From the NCBI RefSeq assembly GCF_003337215.1, contig NZ_QPIG01000001.1, positions 806,001-870,000 on the forward strand: a stretch of 64,000 nucleotides of DNA, read 5' to 3'. Origin of the DNA: Oceanihabitans sediminis (GTDB lineage Bacteria; Bacteroidota; Bacteroidia; Flavobacteriales; Flavobacteriaceae). Shown piece after piece: positions 41,535-50,264 of this stretch. The translations under genes and the position numbers were made by a program. The notes under the pieces were generated by a model that saw only the letters and a list, made by a program, of their open reading frames with translations, did not search any database and was not told the origin of the DNA. Position 1 is the first letter of the stretch; every line of letters begins with the position of its first letter.

Positions 41535-43370
41535 TTATTGATATCCTTCTGCTTGTAGTGTGAATAACTCTGCATATAAGGATTTGTTGTTCATTAATTC
41601 TTGGTGGGTTCCAAATTCTAAAACCCGACCTTCTTCTAAAACCAAAATTCTATCAGCTTGTCTTACGGTACTAAACCTATGCGAAATAATAACGCTTGTT
41701 TTAGACTGTGTTAAGCCAATAAAACGATCAAATACTTCGCTTTCTGCTTTTGCGTCAAGGGCAGAAGTTGGTTCATCTAGTATCATCACTTTGGCATCTT
41801 TCATATAAGCCCTTGCAAGTGCTACCTTTTGCCATTGTCCGCCAGAGAGTTCTTGTCCTTTAGCAAATCGCTTACCAAGTTGTTGGTTATAGCCATACTT
41901 CAGCTCTTTTACCACCTCGTCAGCTAAACTTAGTGCTGCTGCATTTTCTATTTTTTCTTGGTTTTCAATTTCATCAATGTCTCCAATAGCAATATTTTCT
42001 TTTACAGTAAATTCGTATTTAAAGAAGTCTTGAAATATTACGCCAAAAAACTCTTGATAAGCTGCTTTGTCGAATCGGTTGATATTTACTCCGTCTAGAA
42101 GAATTTCTCCAGAAGTTGGTTCGTAAAAACGAAGCAATAATTTTGTTAAAGTTGTTTTCCCTGCACCATTCTGACCAACAAAAGCTAGTTTTTCTCCTGC
42201 TTTCATTTTAAAGCTAATGCCTTTTAGTATTTCGGTATCTGATCCTGGATAGGAGAAGCGTACATTTTTAAATTCGAATCCTTCTTTTATTGTTGTCGGA
42301 AGCGGCATGTCTTCTTTGTGATTCGGTTCTATAGATATATCTAAGAAATCGAAATAATCTTTTAGGTAAAGGGCGCTTTCTGTAATTCGTGTGAATTTTG
42401 AAAAGAACTCCTGTAAGTTTTTAGTTAGTCTGTTGAATGAACCTGATAAGAAGGTAAGTTCTCCCAAAGTGATTGCTCCAGAAATTACTCTGTAAATAAT
42501 AAAAACATAAGCTCCGTAATAACTTAAAGTACCTAAAACATTAAAGGTGAAGCCTAAGGCGGAACGTTTTACTGCTAGTTTTTTGTTTAGTTCATAGTAT
42601 TCTTGTGCTAGATTCTTAAATCTGTCTACTACAAAATCTGTTAAACCGAAAAGCTTAATTTCTTTAGCTGTTTTGTCGTTAGCACCAATAAATCTTAGGT
42701 AATCTAATTCTCTACGTTCTGCTGTCCACCCTCTCGCTAAAGAGTATTGTTGTTGGCTAAACCAAATTTCGTTAATAAACGAAGGAATAATACTCAGTAC
42801 TAAAAGAATGATAAGATAAGGTTCAAAATAAATTAAACCGGCAACTAGGGTAAGTATAGAAATCAAGCTCTGTACTTCTCCCAACGCATTAGACATAAGT
42901 CCGACACGACCCGTAGTCTGTGTTCTTGCGCGTTCTAATTTATCGTAAAACTCCGCATCTTCTAGAAGACTAATGTTTATTTGATTAGTCTTTTTTATAA
43001 TCCTAACGGAAGAATCTATAGAATAAGCATCTCCTAATAAACCATCCGTTAGGGAGATGGCTCTACTAACCAAATCGGAAAGGATTATTAACCCAAATTC
43101 GATGGCTACATAGGTCCATAGTATGTTTAAGTCTGAGACCTCTGTTTTGGTTTGTAAAATTATTTCATCAATAATTATTTTCCCTATCCACAGAATGATT
43201 ACAGGCAAAACAGCTCCAATTAGTCTACAGCATGCGGAGACTAAAAAGAGCTTTTTGTTGGTTTTCCAGATTTCTTTAAAGAATCTAGGTATAAAAATTA
43301 GCGCACTAAAAGATTTTTTTAAATCGGTTTTCTTCCCTTCTTTTAGTGATTTAAGCTTAGGTCTTGGCAT
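41535..43370 (-). CDS. ABC exporter, fused permease and ATPase
   Basis: A 611-residue half-transporter that would work as a dimer in the inner membrane. The N-terminal membrane domain (~30-330) has about six helices. The ATPase domain has Walker A GQNGAGKTT (near residue 400), a Q-loop in FGVIFQDFF, the signature LSGGQWQK, Walker B KVMILDEPTSALD and the switch His in IISHRFSTV. The family includes lipid, peptide and drug exporters, and the substrate cannot be told. It starts 10 bases after the sufT-like gene. The position beside suf genes recalls Atm1-type exporters, but no specific Atm1 motif is visible, so that link is speculative. Confidence 0.92.
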   Translation of the reverse strand: MPRPKLKSLKEGKKTDLKKSFSALIFIPRFFKEIWKTNKKLFLVSACCRLIGAVLPVIILWIGKIIIDEIILQTKTEVSDLNILWTYVAIEFGLIILSDLVSRAISLTDGLLGDAYSIDSSVRIIKKTNQINISLLEDAEFYDKLERARTQTTGRVGLMSNALGEVQSLISILTLVAGLIYFEPYLIILLVLSIIPSFINEIWFSQQQYSLARGWTAERRELDYLRFIGANDKTAKEIKLFGLTDFVVDRFKNLAQEYYELNKKLAVKRSALGFTFNVLGTLSYYGAYVFIIYRVISGAITLGELTFLSGSFNRLTKNLQEFFSKFTRITESALYLKDYFDFLDISIEPNHKEDMPLPTTIKEGFEFKNVRFSYPGSDTEILKGISFKMKAGEKLAFVGQNGAGKTTLTKLLLRFYEPTSGEILLDGVNINRFDKAAYQEFFGVIFQDFFKYEFTVKENIAIGDIDEIENQEKIENAAALSLADEVVKELKYGYNQQLGKRFAKGQELSGGQWQKVALARAYMKDAKVMILDEPTSALDAKAESEVFDRFIGLTQSKTSVIISHRFSTVRQADRILVLEEGRVLEFGTHQELMNNKSLYAELFTLQAEGYQ

Positions 43371-43380
43371 TCTTATTTAT

Positions 43381-43704
43381 TTAAAGCATACCAAGCTCTA
43401 ATTTTGCTTCTTCGCTCATTAGTTCTTGTGACCAAGGCGGATCGAAAGTAATTTCTACTTCTGCGTCTCTTACTTCGTTAATAGATTTTACTTTTTCTTC
43501 TACCTCTAAAGGAAGTGTTTCTGCCACTGGGCAGTTTGGTGTTGTTAAAGTCATTAAGATTTTAACATCATAATCTTCATTTACAAATACGTCATATATT
43601 AAACCTAATTCGTAAATGTCTACAGGAATTTCTGGATCGTAAATGGTTTTTATAACTTTTACAATCTTTTCTCCTAATACTTCTGTATCTATAGTTTCGC
43701 TCAT
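43381..43704 (-). CDS. DUF59 (MIP18/SufT-like) iron-sulfur assembly protein
   Basis: A 107-residue protein of the DUF59 family, which assists maturation of Fe-S proteins. Seen: IYDPEIPVDIYELGLIYDV (residues 21-39) and the conserved Cys58 in TTPNCPVAETLP. Length is typical for the stand-alone SUF-associated form. It lies 20 bases after sufE and 10 bases before the ABC exporter on the minus strand, so it is co-transcribed with sufE. Confidence 0.92.
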   Translation of the reverse strand: MSETIDTEVLGEKIVKVIKTIYDPEIPVDIYELGLIYDVFVNEDYDVKILMTLTTPNCPVAETLPLEVEEKVKSINEVRDAEVEITFDPPWSQELMSEEAKLELGML

Positions 43705-43724
43705 ATTAATTTTTTTTATGACAA

Positions 43725-44147
43725 CTAACTTAGTTGTGTTTGGTATGCGATTGCATACATTTTAAGTTGTTTAATCATACTTACTAGACCGTTTGCTCTT
43801 GTAGGAGACAAATGTTCTTTTAGTCCGATTTCATCAATAAAATCTGTGTCTGCTGCAATAATATCTTTTGGATGTTGCTTAGAGAAAACACGGATTAAAA
43901 TAGCAATAATTCCTTTGGTGATTATTGCATCACTATCTGCAGTGAAAACCACTTTATCATCTTGCATCTCTGCATGCACCCATACTTTACTTTGGCAGCC
44001 TTTAATAATATTATCTTCCGTTTTGTATTGCTCTTGGATAAGCGGTAAAGATTTCCCTAAATCTATCATGTATTGATAGCGCTCCTCCCAGTCTTCAAAC
44101 ATTGAAAATTCTTCTATAATTTCGTTTTGTATCTCTTGAATAGTCAC
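43725..44147 (-). CDS. sufE: Sulfur acceptor protein SufE
   Basis: Takes persulfide sulfur from the cysteine desulfurase SufS and passes it to the SufBCD scaffold. With the GTG start at 44147 the protein has 140 residues and begins MTIQEIQNEI, the usual family start; a TTG nine codons upstream lies within the -7 box and is rejected. The catalytic Cys51 (IIKGCQSKVWV) is present, as is SPTRANGLVSMI near the C-terminus. It heads its own unit sufE-sufT-like-ABC-DUF2480, about 3 kb from sufS. Confidence 0.93.
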   Translation of the reverse strand: MTIQEIQNEIIEEFSMFEDWEERYQYMIDLGKSLPLIQEQYKTEDNIIKGCQSKVWVHAEMQDDKVVFTADSDAIITKGIIAILIRVFSKQHPKDIIAADTDFIDEIGLKEHLSPTRANGLVSMIKQLKMYAIAYQTQLS

Positions 44148-44163
44148 GTTATTTTGTTTTATG

Positions 44164-44171
44164 CAAAAATA
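44164..44171 (-). promoter_or_regulatory. -7 box of the sufE operon
   Basis: TATTTTTG on the minus strand, matching TAnnTTTG, 17 bases before the GTG start. Its position supports the GTG rather than the more upstream TTG as start codon. Confidence 0.55.
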
Positions 44172-44198
44172 CAACTATCTACGGTTTTAACCATAGAA

Positions 44199-44999
44199 TT
44201 ATTGTAATTCAGCCATTTTTAAAATACTGTTTACAAATTTTGCAATCTTCTTATTCGGATTGCCATGATCAAAAGTTACCGTACGAAAAACATCCCCTTT
44301 TTTAGTGATTTTTAAAGTAGCTCCAGCTGCACCATCATATTGGTGTGCTTTTGTAGGAGCTTCTAAATTTTCTAATTCTTTTAGGGTTATTTCTGCTAAT
44401 AATTTTTCAATAGAAGCTATTTCTTCATTTGTACATTTTCTTACTTGTGGTTCTGAGCTCCTGTCTTTTTGTACTAGAATTGTATTTCCTTTTATGGTTA
44501 CACTTTGAAACAGGCCTCTGGAAATTGCTTTGTATTCGATTAAAAGATCTTCCTTTTGTGATATTTTTGAAGTAGTATTTTTCTTTCCGGTAAGTAAAAT
44601 CCCATTTTCATTTTTTATGCTAAGCTCCATGTTTTCTAAAGAAAAGGAATCAGCCTCTTGTAATGCGTTCATTAAGTTTTGTTCTATTTCCATCGTGTCT
44701 TCACAATACATTCTGGTAGCTATAAAAGAGTCTAATTTGATTTTATTTCCTTCTATTGTGTAGTTTCCCGAAAAAGTATTGCAGCCAGCATAACCGGAAA
44801 CCTTATTTGTAGTTTCATCAAAGATTAGGTGTATGTCTTCTGGTAATTCTTCCGTGTTTATTAGATTAGATATGATGTATTTCCCCGAAAGGGTTTCGGT
44901 TTTTTTTGCGTCTAGGTTTTCTTGCATGTTTGAAGCAGCTTTAGTGTTTCCACAGGAATTTAGTGCAATCACCGATAAAAGTATCGTAATTATTTTCAT
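44199..44999 (-). CDS. META-domain lipoprotein (HslJ-like)
   Basis: A 266-residue lipoprotein: signal peptide MKIITILLSVIALNSC with lipid-bearing Cys16. The ATG at 44999 is chosen over a TTG at 45047 that would put 16 extra residues before the signal peptide. Residues ~35-145 match the META/HslJ domain (GKYIISNLINTEELPEDIHLIFDE, GYAGCNTFSGNYTI, ATRMYCEDTMEIEQNLMNAL). The C-terminal ~110 residues form a second domain with no family I recognise (KISQKEDLLIEYKAIS onwards). META-domain proteins are envelope proteins linked to stress or drug tolerance in other bacteria. It lies between the M43 protease terminator and sufE. Confidence 0.85.
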   Translation of the reverse strand: MKIITILLSVIALNSCGNTKAASNMQENLDAKKTETLSGKYIISNLINTEELPEDIHLIFDETTNKVSGYAGCNTFSGNYTIEGNKIKLDSFIATRMYCEDTMEIEQNLMNALQEADSFSLENMELSIKNENGILLTGKKNTTSKISQKEDLLIEYKAISRGLFQSVTIKGNTILVQKDRSSEPQVRKCTNEEIASIEKLLAEITLKELENLEAPTKAHQYDGAAGATLKITKKGDVFRTVTFDHGNPNKKIAKFVNSILKMAELQ

Positions 45000-45033
45000 A
45001 GTTATTTGGTCTTGTATTTTACATAGAATATAC

Positions 45034-45060
45034 AAAAAAGACGCCAAAGTTGACGTCTTT
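45034..45060 (-). terminator. Terminator of the M43 protease gene
   Basis: On the minus strand, an 11-bp stem with one G-T wobble, a 2-base loop (4 if the last pair opens) and a following T-run; the gene's stop is 25 bases before it. Confidence 0.8.
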
Positions 45061-45084
45061 ATATTTTAATAAATGTTTTTAGTA

Positions 45085-46131
45085 TTAATTTAACATGCTT
45101 GCTCTTGCACCACCAGCTTCAAAGATTGCTCTCATTCTTGATTTCTGTCCTTTAGAGAACATATACATACAATCGTCATTCACGTAATCCATATAGTTCA
45201 TCGTCATATCTGCTGAACGACAGTTAACTGTTGGGTAAGATGGGCATCCGTAGTTTGCAGCATCTGATTTTGGCGTATCTGAAACAAAGTCATCTCTGTT
45301 ACATCTACCATCACCCCAGATGTGACGTAAGTTTAAATAGTGACCTACCTCATGTGTTAATGTTCTTCCTTTGTTATAAGGTGCAGCAGATCCTCCTGGT
45401 AAGCTAGAGTATAAAACTACCACTCCGTCTGTTTGCGAAGGTCCTCCTGGAAATTGTGCGTATCCTAAAATACCACCACTTATATTACAAACCCAAATAT
45501 TTAGATGTGTAGATGGAGATACTGGCGGATAAGCAGCTTTTACAGCATCATTTGTACTCCATGCAGAAGTAGCATTAAAGTGTCTGTAGGTATTAGCTAG
45601 GGTGAAGTTGATTTCTGTATCTGCAACTAAACCTGCAAACTCACTAGGAACTTGATTTGCGTCTGTATTATTTGCTCTAAAATCTTTATTTAAAACTGCA
45701 ATTTGCGAGTTAATTTGGCTATCGCTTACATTTTGTTCAGCGTTGCTATACACAACATGTACATTCACTGGAATGTTAATTACTCCTAAATCATCTGGAG
45801 TAGGCTCTGTTCCTCCATCACCACCACCTCCTTTTGGCGGTTTTCCTTTTTGAGCTATAGATTTTCTAGTTTGATATTCTATATCATACATCTTTTCTTC
45901 TAAACTTGGATTTTCATTTAACATCCTGTTTAGGTTTACCATCGTGTAGCAGGTTTTTAAACCATTGTTTGCAGCAACTTTATTTGCTTCTTCCATATCA
46001 CCATTTGTGTACACATAAAAATCACTCATGTCTACTTCTGCTTGATCTACAGGATCGATAGTGTTTTGGTCTTCGTTACATGATGTAAACAGCATTGCTA
46101 GGGCGGCAAAGCTTAAAACTAGTTTCTTCAT
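45085..46131 (-). CDS. M43 (pappalysin-like) metalloprotease lipoprotein
   Basis: A 348-residue lipoprotein (Cys18 in LFTSC) with a Gly-rich linker (KPPKGGGGDGG, 97-107) before the protease domain. The extended zinc site HEVGHYLNLRH is at residues 260-270 (His260, Glu261, His264, His270), and the Met-turn MNYMDY is at 311-316, as in metzincins of family M43B. Cysteines at 277, 296, 304 and 321 may form disulfides, fitting an extracytoplasmic enzyme. It is a single gene between two terminators, just downstream of the suf operon. There is no type IX sorting domain, so the lipid anchor holds it in the membrane. Confidence 0.92.
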   Translation of the reverse strand: MKKLVLSFAALAMLFTSCNEDQNTIDPVDQAEVDMSDFYVYTNGDMEEANKVAANNGLKTCYTMVNLNRMLNENPSLEEKMYDIEYQTRKSIAQKGKPPKGGGGDGGTEPTPDDLGVINIPVNVHVVYSNAEQNVSDSQINSQIAVLNKDFRANNTDANQVPSEFAGLVADTEINFTLANTYRHFNATSAWSTNDAVKAAYPPVSPSTHLNIWVCNISGGILGYAQFPGGPSQTDGVVVLYSSLPGGSAAPYNKGRTLTHEVGHYLNLRHIWGDGRCNRDDFVSDTPKSDAANYGCPSYPTVNCRSADMTMNYMDYVNDDCMYMFSKGQKSRMRAIFEAGGARASMLN

Positions 46132-46251
46132 AATTTATGGTTTTGGTTAAGATGTTTGCTAAAGTATAAAAATTATGCACATAAGGTGAGAATGTGTTAA
46201 CTTTTTTTAGCTAAAATTACATTTAATGTATTTTAGGGTTCGGTTTAAAAC

Positions 46252-46277
46252 AAAAAAAACACCTCGGAAGGTGTTTT
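46252..46277 (-). terminator. Terminator of the suf operon
   Basis: A 9-bp perfect stem (46256-46264 with 46269-46277), a 4-base loop, and on the minus strand a run of eight T. It lies 24 bases after the sufS stop. Confidence 0.85.
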
Positions 46278-46301
46278 ATTGATTATGTCTTAAAGTTTTA
46301 A

Positions 46302-47516
46302 TTAAGATAGCATTCTTTGTGCTTTCTTAACTCCTTCTACTAAGGCATCTATTTCTTGTTTTGTATTATAAAAGGCAAAGGACGCTCTAATAGTACCAGG
46401 GATTTTAAAGTAATCCATGATTGGTTGCGCGCAATGGTGGCCAGTTCTTACTGCAATACCCATTTTATCTAAAATGGTTCCTACGTCATAAGGGTGAATG
46501 CCCTCCAGATTAAAGGATACTACTGAAGTTTTATTTTTTGCTGTACCATAAATTTTTAAACCTTCAATTTCTAAAAGTTTTTTGGTAGCGTATTCTAAAA
46601 GTTCGTGTTCGTAGTTTGCAATAGTTTCAAAACCTATGGTATTCATGTAGTCTATCGCGGCTCCAAAGGCAATTCCTCCACAAATATTAGGAGTTCCAGC
46701 TTCAAATTTATGCGGTAAACCTGCATAGGTTGTTTTTTCAAAAGAAACCTCTGCAATCATTTCGCCTCCTCCTTGGTAAGGTGGAAGTTTGTTTAGCCAT
46801 TCTTCTTTTCCATAAAGCATTCCAACTCCTGTTGGTCCACACATTTTATGAGCAGAAGCTACATAAAAATCTACATCTAAAGCCTGAACATCTGGTTTGA
46901 TGTGCGGGCAAGATTGTGCACCATCAATTAAAACGGCAGCACCATGTTTATGTGCTTTGTCTATGATTTCCTTGATAGGATTAATGGTTCCTAAAGCGTT
47001 TGAAATATGATTTACAAAAACGAGTTTTGTGTTTTCGTTAAGAAGTTTATCATATTCCTCCATAAGTAATTCCCCGTTTTGGTTCATTGGAATTACTTTT
47101 AATACAGCTCCTGTTTTTTCGCAAAGCATTTGCCAAGGAACAATATTACTGTGATGTTCTAATGCAGAAACTATGATTTCGTCCCCTTTTTCTAAAAGGG
47201 ATGCAAAACCATTTGCAACTAAGTTAATACTGTTTGTTGTACCAGCAGTATAAATAATTTCGTGTGCATGTTTTGCATTAAAATGCTTTTGAATAGTATG
47301 TCTAGCAGCTTCGTATTTATCTGTAGCTTCTTGACTTAAAGTATGTACGCCACGATGAATATTTGCATTGAAATTTGAATAATAATCTACAATAACATCA
47401 ATTACCTGTTTTGGTGTTTGTGATGTTGCAGCATTATCAAAATACACTAAAGGCTTGCCATTTACTTCACGAGAAAGTATTGGGAAATCTTTTCTAATTT
47501 TATCTGTGTCGAACAT
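46302..47516 (-). CDS. sufS: Cysteine desulfurase SufS
   Basis: A PLP enzyme that takes sulfur from cysteine for Fe-S cluster assembly. The 404-residue length is normal. PLP-binding Lys224 is in SAHKMCGPTGVG, and the sulfur-carrying Cys362 is in RTGHHCAQP, the short-loop sequence of group II (SufS) enzymes, not IscS. NLVANGFASLLEKGDEI and NHISNALGTINPI are also typical. Last gene of the suf operon, 71 bases after sufD; its partner SufE is encoded 3 kb away. Confidence 0.97.
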   Translation of the reverse strand: MFDTDKIRKDFPILSREVNGKPLVYFDNAATSQTPKQVIDVIVDYYSNFNANIHRGVHTLSQEATDKYEAARHTIQKHFNAKHAHEIIYTAGTTNSINLVANGFASLLEKGDEIIVSALEHHSNIVPWQMLCEKTGAVLKVIPMNQNGELLMEEYDKLLNENTKLVFVNHISNALGTINPIKEIIDKAHKHGAAVLIDGAQSCPHIKPDVQALDVDFYVASAHKMCGPTGVGMLYGKEEWLNKLPPYQGGGEMIAEVSFEKTTYAGLPHKFEAGTPNICGGIAFGAAIDYMNTIGFETIANYEHELLEYATKKLLEIEGLKIYGTAKNKTSVVSFNLEGIHPYDVGTILDKMGIAVRTGHHCAQPIMDYFKIPGTIRASFAFYNTKQEIDALVEGVKKAQRMLS

Positions 47517-47587
47517 ATTTATTATTATATCCTAAGTAATCCTTACGATGATTTTGTTGTATTGTTAGTTGCTTTTCTTCCTAATAA

Positions 47588-48901
47588 TTAAAGATCAAAA
47601 CCAATATTTACTCCTAATTTCGTTGCAATTAACTTATTAATACGTTTTTTGATTTCTGTAATTTTTACAGATTCTAATACATTATTAGCAAAGGCATACA
47701 TTAATAAAGCTTTTGCTTCTTTTTCTGGAATACCTCTAGAACGCAAGTAGAACATTGCACTCTCGTCTAATTGACCAATTGTACAACCGTGAGAACATTT
47801 TACATCGTCTGCAAAAATTTCTAACTGAGGTTTTGTATTGATAGTTGCTTTATCATCTAATAGGATATTGTTATTAGCTTGAAAAGCATTAGTTTTCTGT
47901 GCTTCTTTATTAACAACTACTTTACCATTAAAAACACCTGTTGAATTACCGCCATAAATACCTTTATAGTCTTGGTGGCTTTCGCAGTTAGGTTCGATAT
48001 GGTGTACTAAGGTGCTGTGGTCTACATGTTGTTTGTCTCCTATAATAGTTATTCCGTTCATTGTAGAATCTATACGTTCACCATTTTGGTAAAAGTTTAG
48101 ATTGTTACGTGTTAACTTTCCACCGAATGAAAAAGTATGTACAGAAACATGACTTTCTTTCTTTTGGTTGATAAAGGTGTTATCTATTAGGGAAGCATTT
48201 TGATTATCGTTTTGAATCTTGTAATAATCAACTATAGCGCGTTTATTTCCAAAAATCTCCGTTACACTATTTGTTAAAACAGGGTTGTCTGTTAAACTTT
48301 GGTGACGTTCTATAATTTGAACATGAGAATTTTCGTCTACAACAATTAAGTTTCTTGGTTGTTGCATTAAAGCAGCTTCACTTCCTGTTGAGAAATTTAT
48401 AATTTGAATTGGTTTGTTTACCAATTTGTTTTTTGGAATATGAATATAAGCTCCTTCTTGTGCAAAGGCAGTGTTTAGTGAAGTAACACTATCTTTTCCA
48501 GCTACTTTATTGAAATAGTTTTCAATTACTAAACGGTATTTAGGTTTGTTTAAAGCCGAAGACATTAAGCAAACGTCTATTCCGTCATGCGTAGTTTGAG
48601 ATAAGTGTGAAGCAAATTTCCCATCAATAAACACTAAATTATACGTGTCTATTTCATGAATAAAGTACTTTTTAACATCGTTATAATCTATTTGGTTTTC
48701 TTGTTTCGGGAAAACACTATAGTCGTGTTTTAAAATACTATTTAATGAGGTATACTTCCAAGCTTCATTCTTTTTAGAAGGGAATCCTTCTGTTTCAAAT
48801 GTTTTTATAGCTTCACTTCTAATACCGTGTACAAATGTATCTACATCTACACGATCTTCGAAAGCTAAAAATGAGGAAACTAATTTTTCTTTTAAATCCA
48901 T
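47588..48901 (-). CDS. sufD: Fe-S cluster assembly protein SufD
   Basis: A scaffold subunit that forms the SufBC2D complex. The 437-residue protein shows the SufBD core: a right-handed beta-helix with repeated hydrophobic strands (VHTFSFGGKLTRNNLNFYQNG, HHIEPNCESHQDYKGI), then ADDVKCSHGCTIGQLDE and FYLRSRGIPEKEAKALL near the C-terminus. The HGCTIG-region His is the conserved cluster-site residue of SufD. It is 87 bases downstream of sufC; this spacer holds a palindromic repeat. Confidence 0.96.
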   Translation of the reverse strand: MDLKEKLVSSFLAFEDRVDVDTFVHGIRSEAIKTFETEGFPSKKNEAWKYTSLNSILKHDYSVFPKQENQIDYNDVKKYFIHEIDTYNLVFIDGKFASHLSQTTHDGIDVCLMSSALNKPKYRLVIENYFNKVAGKDSVTSLNTAFAQEGAYIHIPKNKLVNKPIQIINFSTGSEAALMQQPRNLIVVDENSHVQIIERHQSLTDNPVLTNSVTEIFGNKRAIVDYYKIQNDNQNASLIDNTFINQKKESHVSVHTFSFGGKLTRNNLNFYQNGERIDSTMNGITIIGDKQHVDHSTLVHHIEPNCESHQDYKGIYGGNSTGVFNGKVVVNKEAQKTNAFQANNNILLDDKATINTKPQLEIFADDVKCSHGCTIGQLDESAMFYLRSRGIPEKEAKALLMYAFANNVLESVKITEIKKRINKLIATKLGVNIGFDL

Positions 48902-48988
48902 GTTGTTGTCATTCCTGCTAAAGCAGAAATATTTTTAATTTAACTGTTTTTCTAATTTTGTAGAACTCTGCCTTTTTAGGCGTAACAG

Positions 48989-49741
48989 TTAAGCGTTTAC
49001 TTCTTCTTTAATCCAATCATAACCTTTTTCTTCTAGCTCATGTGCTAGAGAAGCATCACCAGTTTTTACAATTCTACCGTTATAAAGTACGTGTACATAG
49101 TCCGGTACAATATGGTCTAATAAACGTTGGTAGTGTGTAATTACAATTACAGCATTGTCTTTGCTTTTAAGTTTGTTAACACCGTTTGCAACAATACGTA
49201 ATGCATCGATATCTAAACCAGAGTCTGTTTCATCTAGAATCGCAAGTTTTGGATCTAACATTGCCATTTGGAAAATCTCATTACGTTTCTTTTCTCCTCC
49301 AGAGAAACCTTCGTTTAAAGAACGAGATAAGAATTTTCTGTCCATTTCTAGCAATTCAGCTTTTTCTCTAATAAGCTTTAGCATTTCGTTAGCAGGCATA
49401 TCTTCTAAACCTTTAGCTTTACGATTCGCGTTAATTGCTGTTTTGATAAAGTTTGTTACAGAAACTCCAGGAATTTCTACTGGGTATTGAAAAGATAAAA
49501 ACACTCCTTTGTGTGCTCTTTCTTCAGCTGCAAGCTCATCAATATCTTCCTCGTGTAATAGGATGTTTCCTTCTGTTACTTCGTACTCTTCTTTTCCAGC
49601 AATAACAGAAGCTAAAGTACTTTTACCAGAACCGTTTGGTCCCATGATTGCGTGTACTTCTCCTGCTTTTACTTCTAAGTTTATTCCTTTTAAAATAGAC
49701 TTTCCTTCTACACTAGCGTGTAAGTTGTTAATTTTTAACAT
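48989..49741 (-). CDS. sufC: Fe-S cluster assembly ATPase SufC
   Basis: An ABC-type cytoplasmic ATPase that drives conformational change of SufBD. The 250-residue length is normal. Walker A is GPNGSGKST (residues ~34-42), signature [10 protein letters not shown] with the SufC-specific Lys-Lys-Arg, Walker [18 protein letters not shown], and H-loop [12 protein letters not shown]. Separated from the upstream lipoprotein gene by a 73-base spacer with a hairpin. Confidence 0.97.
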   Translation of the reverse strand: MLKINNLHASVEGKSILKGINLEVKAGEVHAIMGPNGSGKSTLASVIAGKEEYEVTEGNILLHEEDIDELAAEERAHKGVFLSFQYPVEIPGVSVTNFIKTAINANRKAKGLEDMPANEMLKLIREKAELLEMDRKFLSRSLNEGFSGGEKKRNEIFQMAMLDPKLAILDETDSGLDIDALRIVANGVNKLKSKDNAVIVITHYQRLLDHIVPDYVHVLYNGRIVKTGDASLAHELEEKGYDWIKEEVNA

Positions 49742-49814
49742 ATTTTATATTTCAATGTTTAAAACTCAAGATTTAAAACGCTGTTATGTACAACAGCTGT
49801 TTTATGGATTGAAT

Positions 49815-50228
49815 TTATTTCTTGCTTCCTAATTTTACTACTTCTACTTGTTTCTCTACAGCTGAAACTTTCAGTATATCTTTTATTTCTACTCGGTTTT
49901 CCCAACCTTCTTCGCCTTCCGGTTTTGTTTGCACTTTTCCTCTAACTTCTACCATTACGAAATCTGTAGCTTCTTTTTTAAATGGTTCTGCTTGTTTATT
50001 TAATTCGTCAAGCTTTTCGTTTAAAATCACCCCATAAATTTGATTAGGTGTTTGTAAAACCGCTGCATCTGAATAATAAACAAACTCTCCTCTTAGAAGT
50101 GTTAGTCCGTCATTTTGATTAGCAGTTTTAGCTTCTGTAGTTTCAACAGTTTCTTCGGTTGATTTAGCTTCTTGTTTACAACTTGCAAAGCTTAAAGCTA
50201 AAATGCATACGATTATAAATTTTTTCAT
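49815..50228 (-). CDS. Small lipoprotein of unknown function inside the suf operon
   Basis: A 137-residue lipoprotein: signal peptide and lipobox SFASC with Cys17, then a Glu/Thr-rich linker (~20-40), then a compact domain (~43-130) with LRGEFVYYSDAAVLQTPNQIYG and DFVMVEVRGKV. That domain reminds me of the OB-fold C-terminal part of NlpE, but this is a weak resemblance. It lies between sufB (36 bases upstream) and sufC (73 bases downstream), on the same strand. The Suf machinery is cytoplasmic, so an envelope lipoprotein here is unexpected; a sensor or stress role is possible but unproven. Confidence 0.78.
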   Translation of the reverse strand: MKKFIIVCILALSFASCKQEAKSTEETVETTEAKTANQNDGLTLLRGEFVYYSDAAVLQTPNQIYGVILNEKLDELNKQAEPFKKEATDFVMVEVRGKVQTKPEGEEGWENRVEIKDILKVSAVEKQVEVVKLGSKK

Positions 50229-50264
50229 AGGTGCTTAGTAATTCAATAAAACCTTCTGGCTTGT

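Noticed and set aside
41535-43370. Naming the ABC exporter as an Atm1-type Fe-S exporter
   Set aside because: Only location beside suf genes supports it; no Atm1-specific residues could be verified, so it stays a general ABC exporter.
44148-44174. TTG start nine codons upstream for sufE
   Set aside because: The TTG lies in the -7 box; the GTG at 44147 gives the family N-terminus.
49155-49490. 111-codon frame antisense to sufC
   Set aside because: It lies entirely inside the sufC gene in the opposite strand; Ser-rich antisense shadow.
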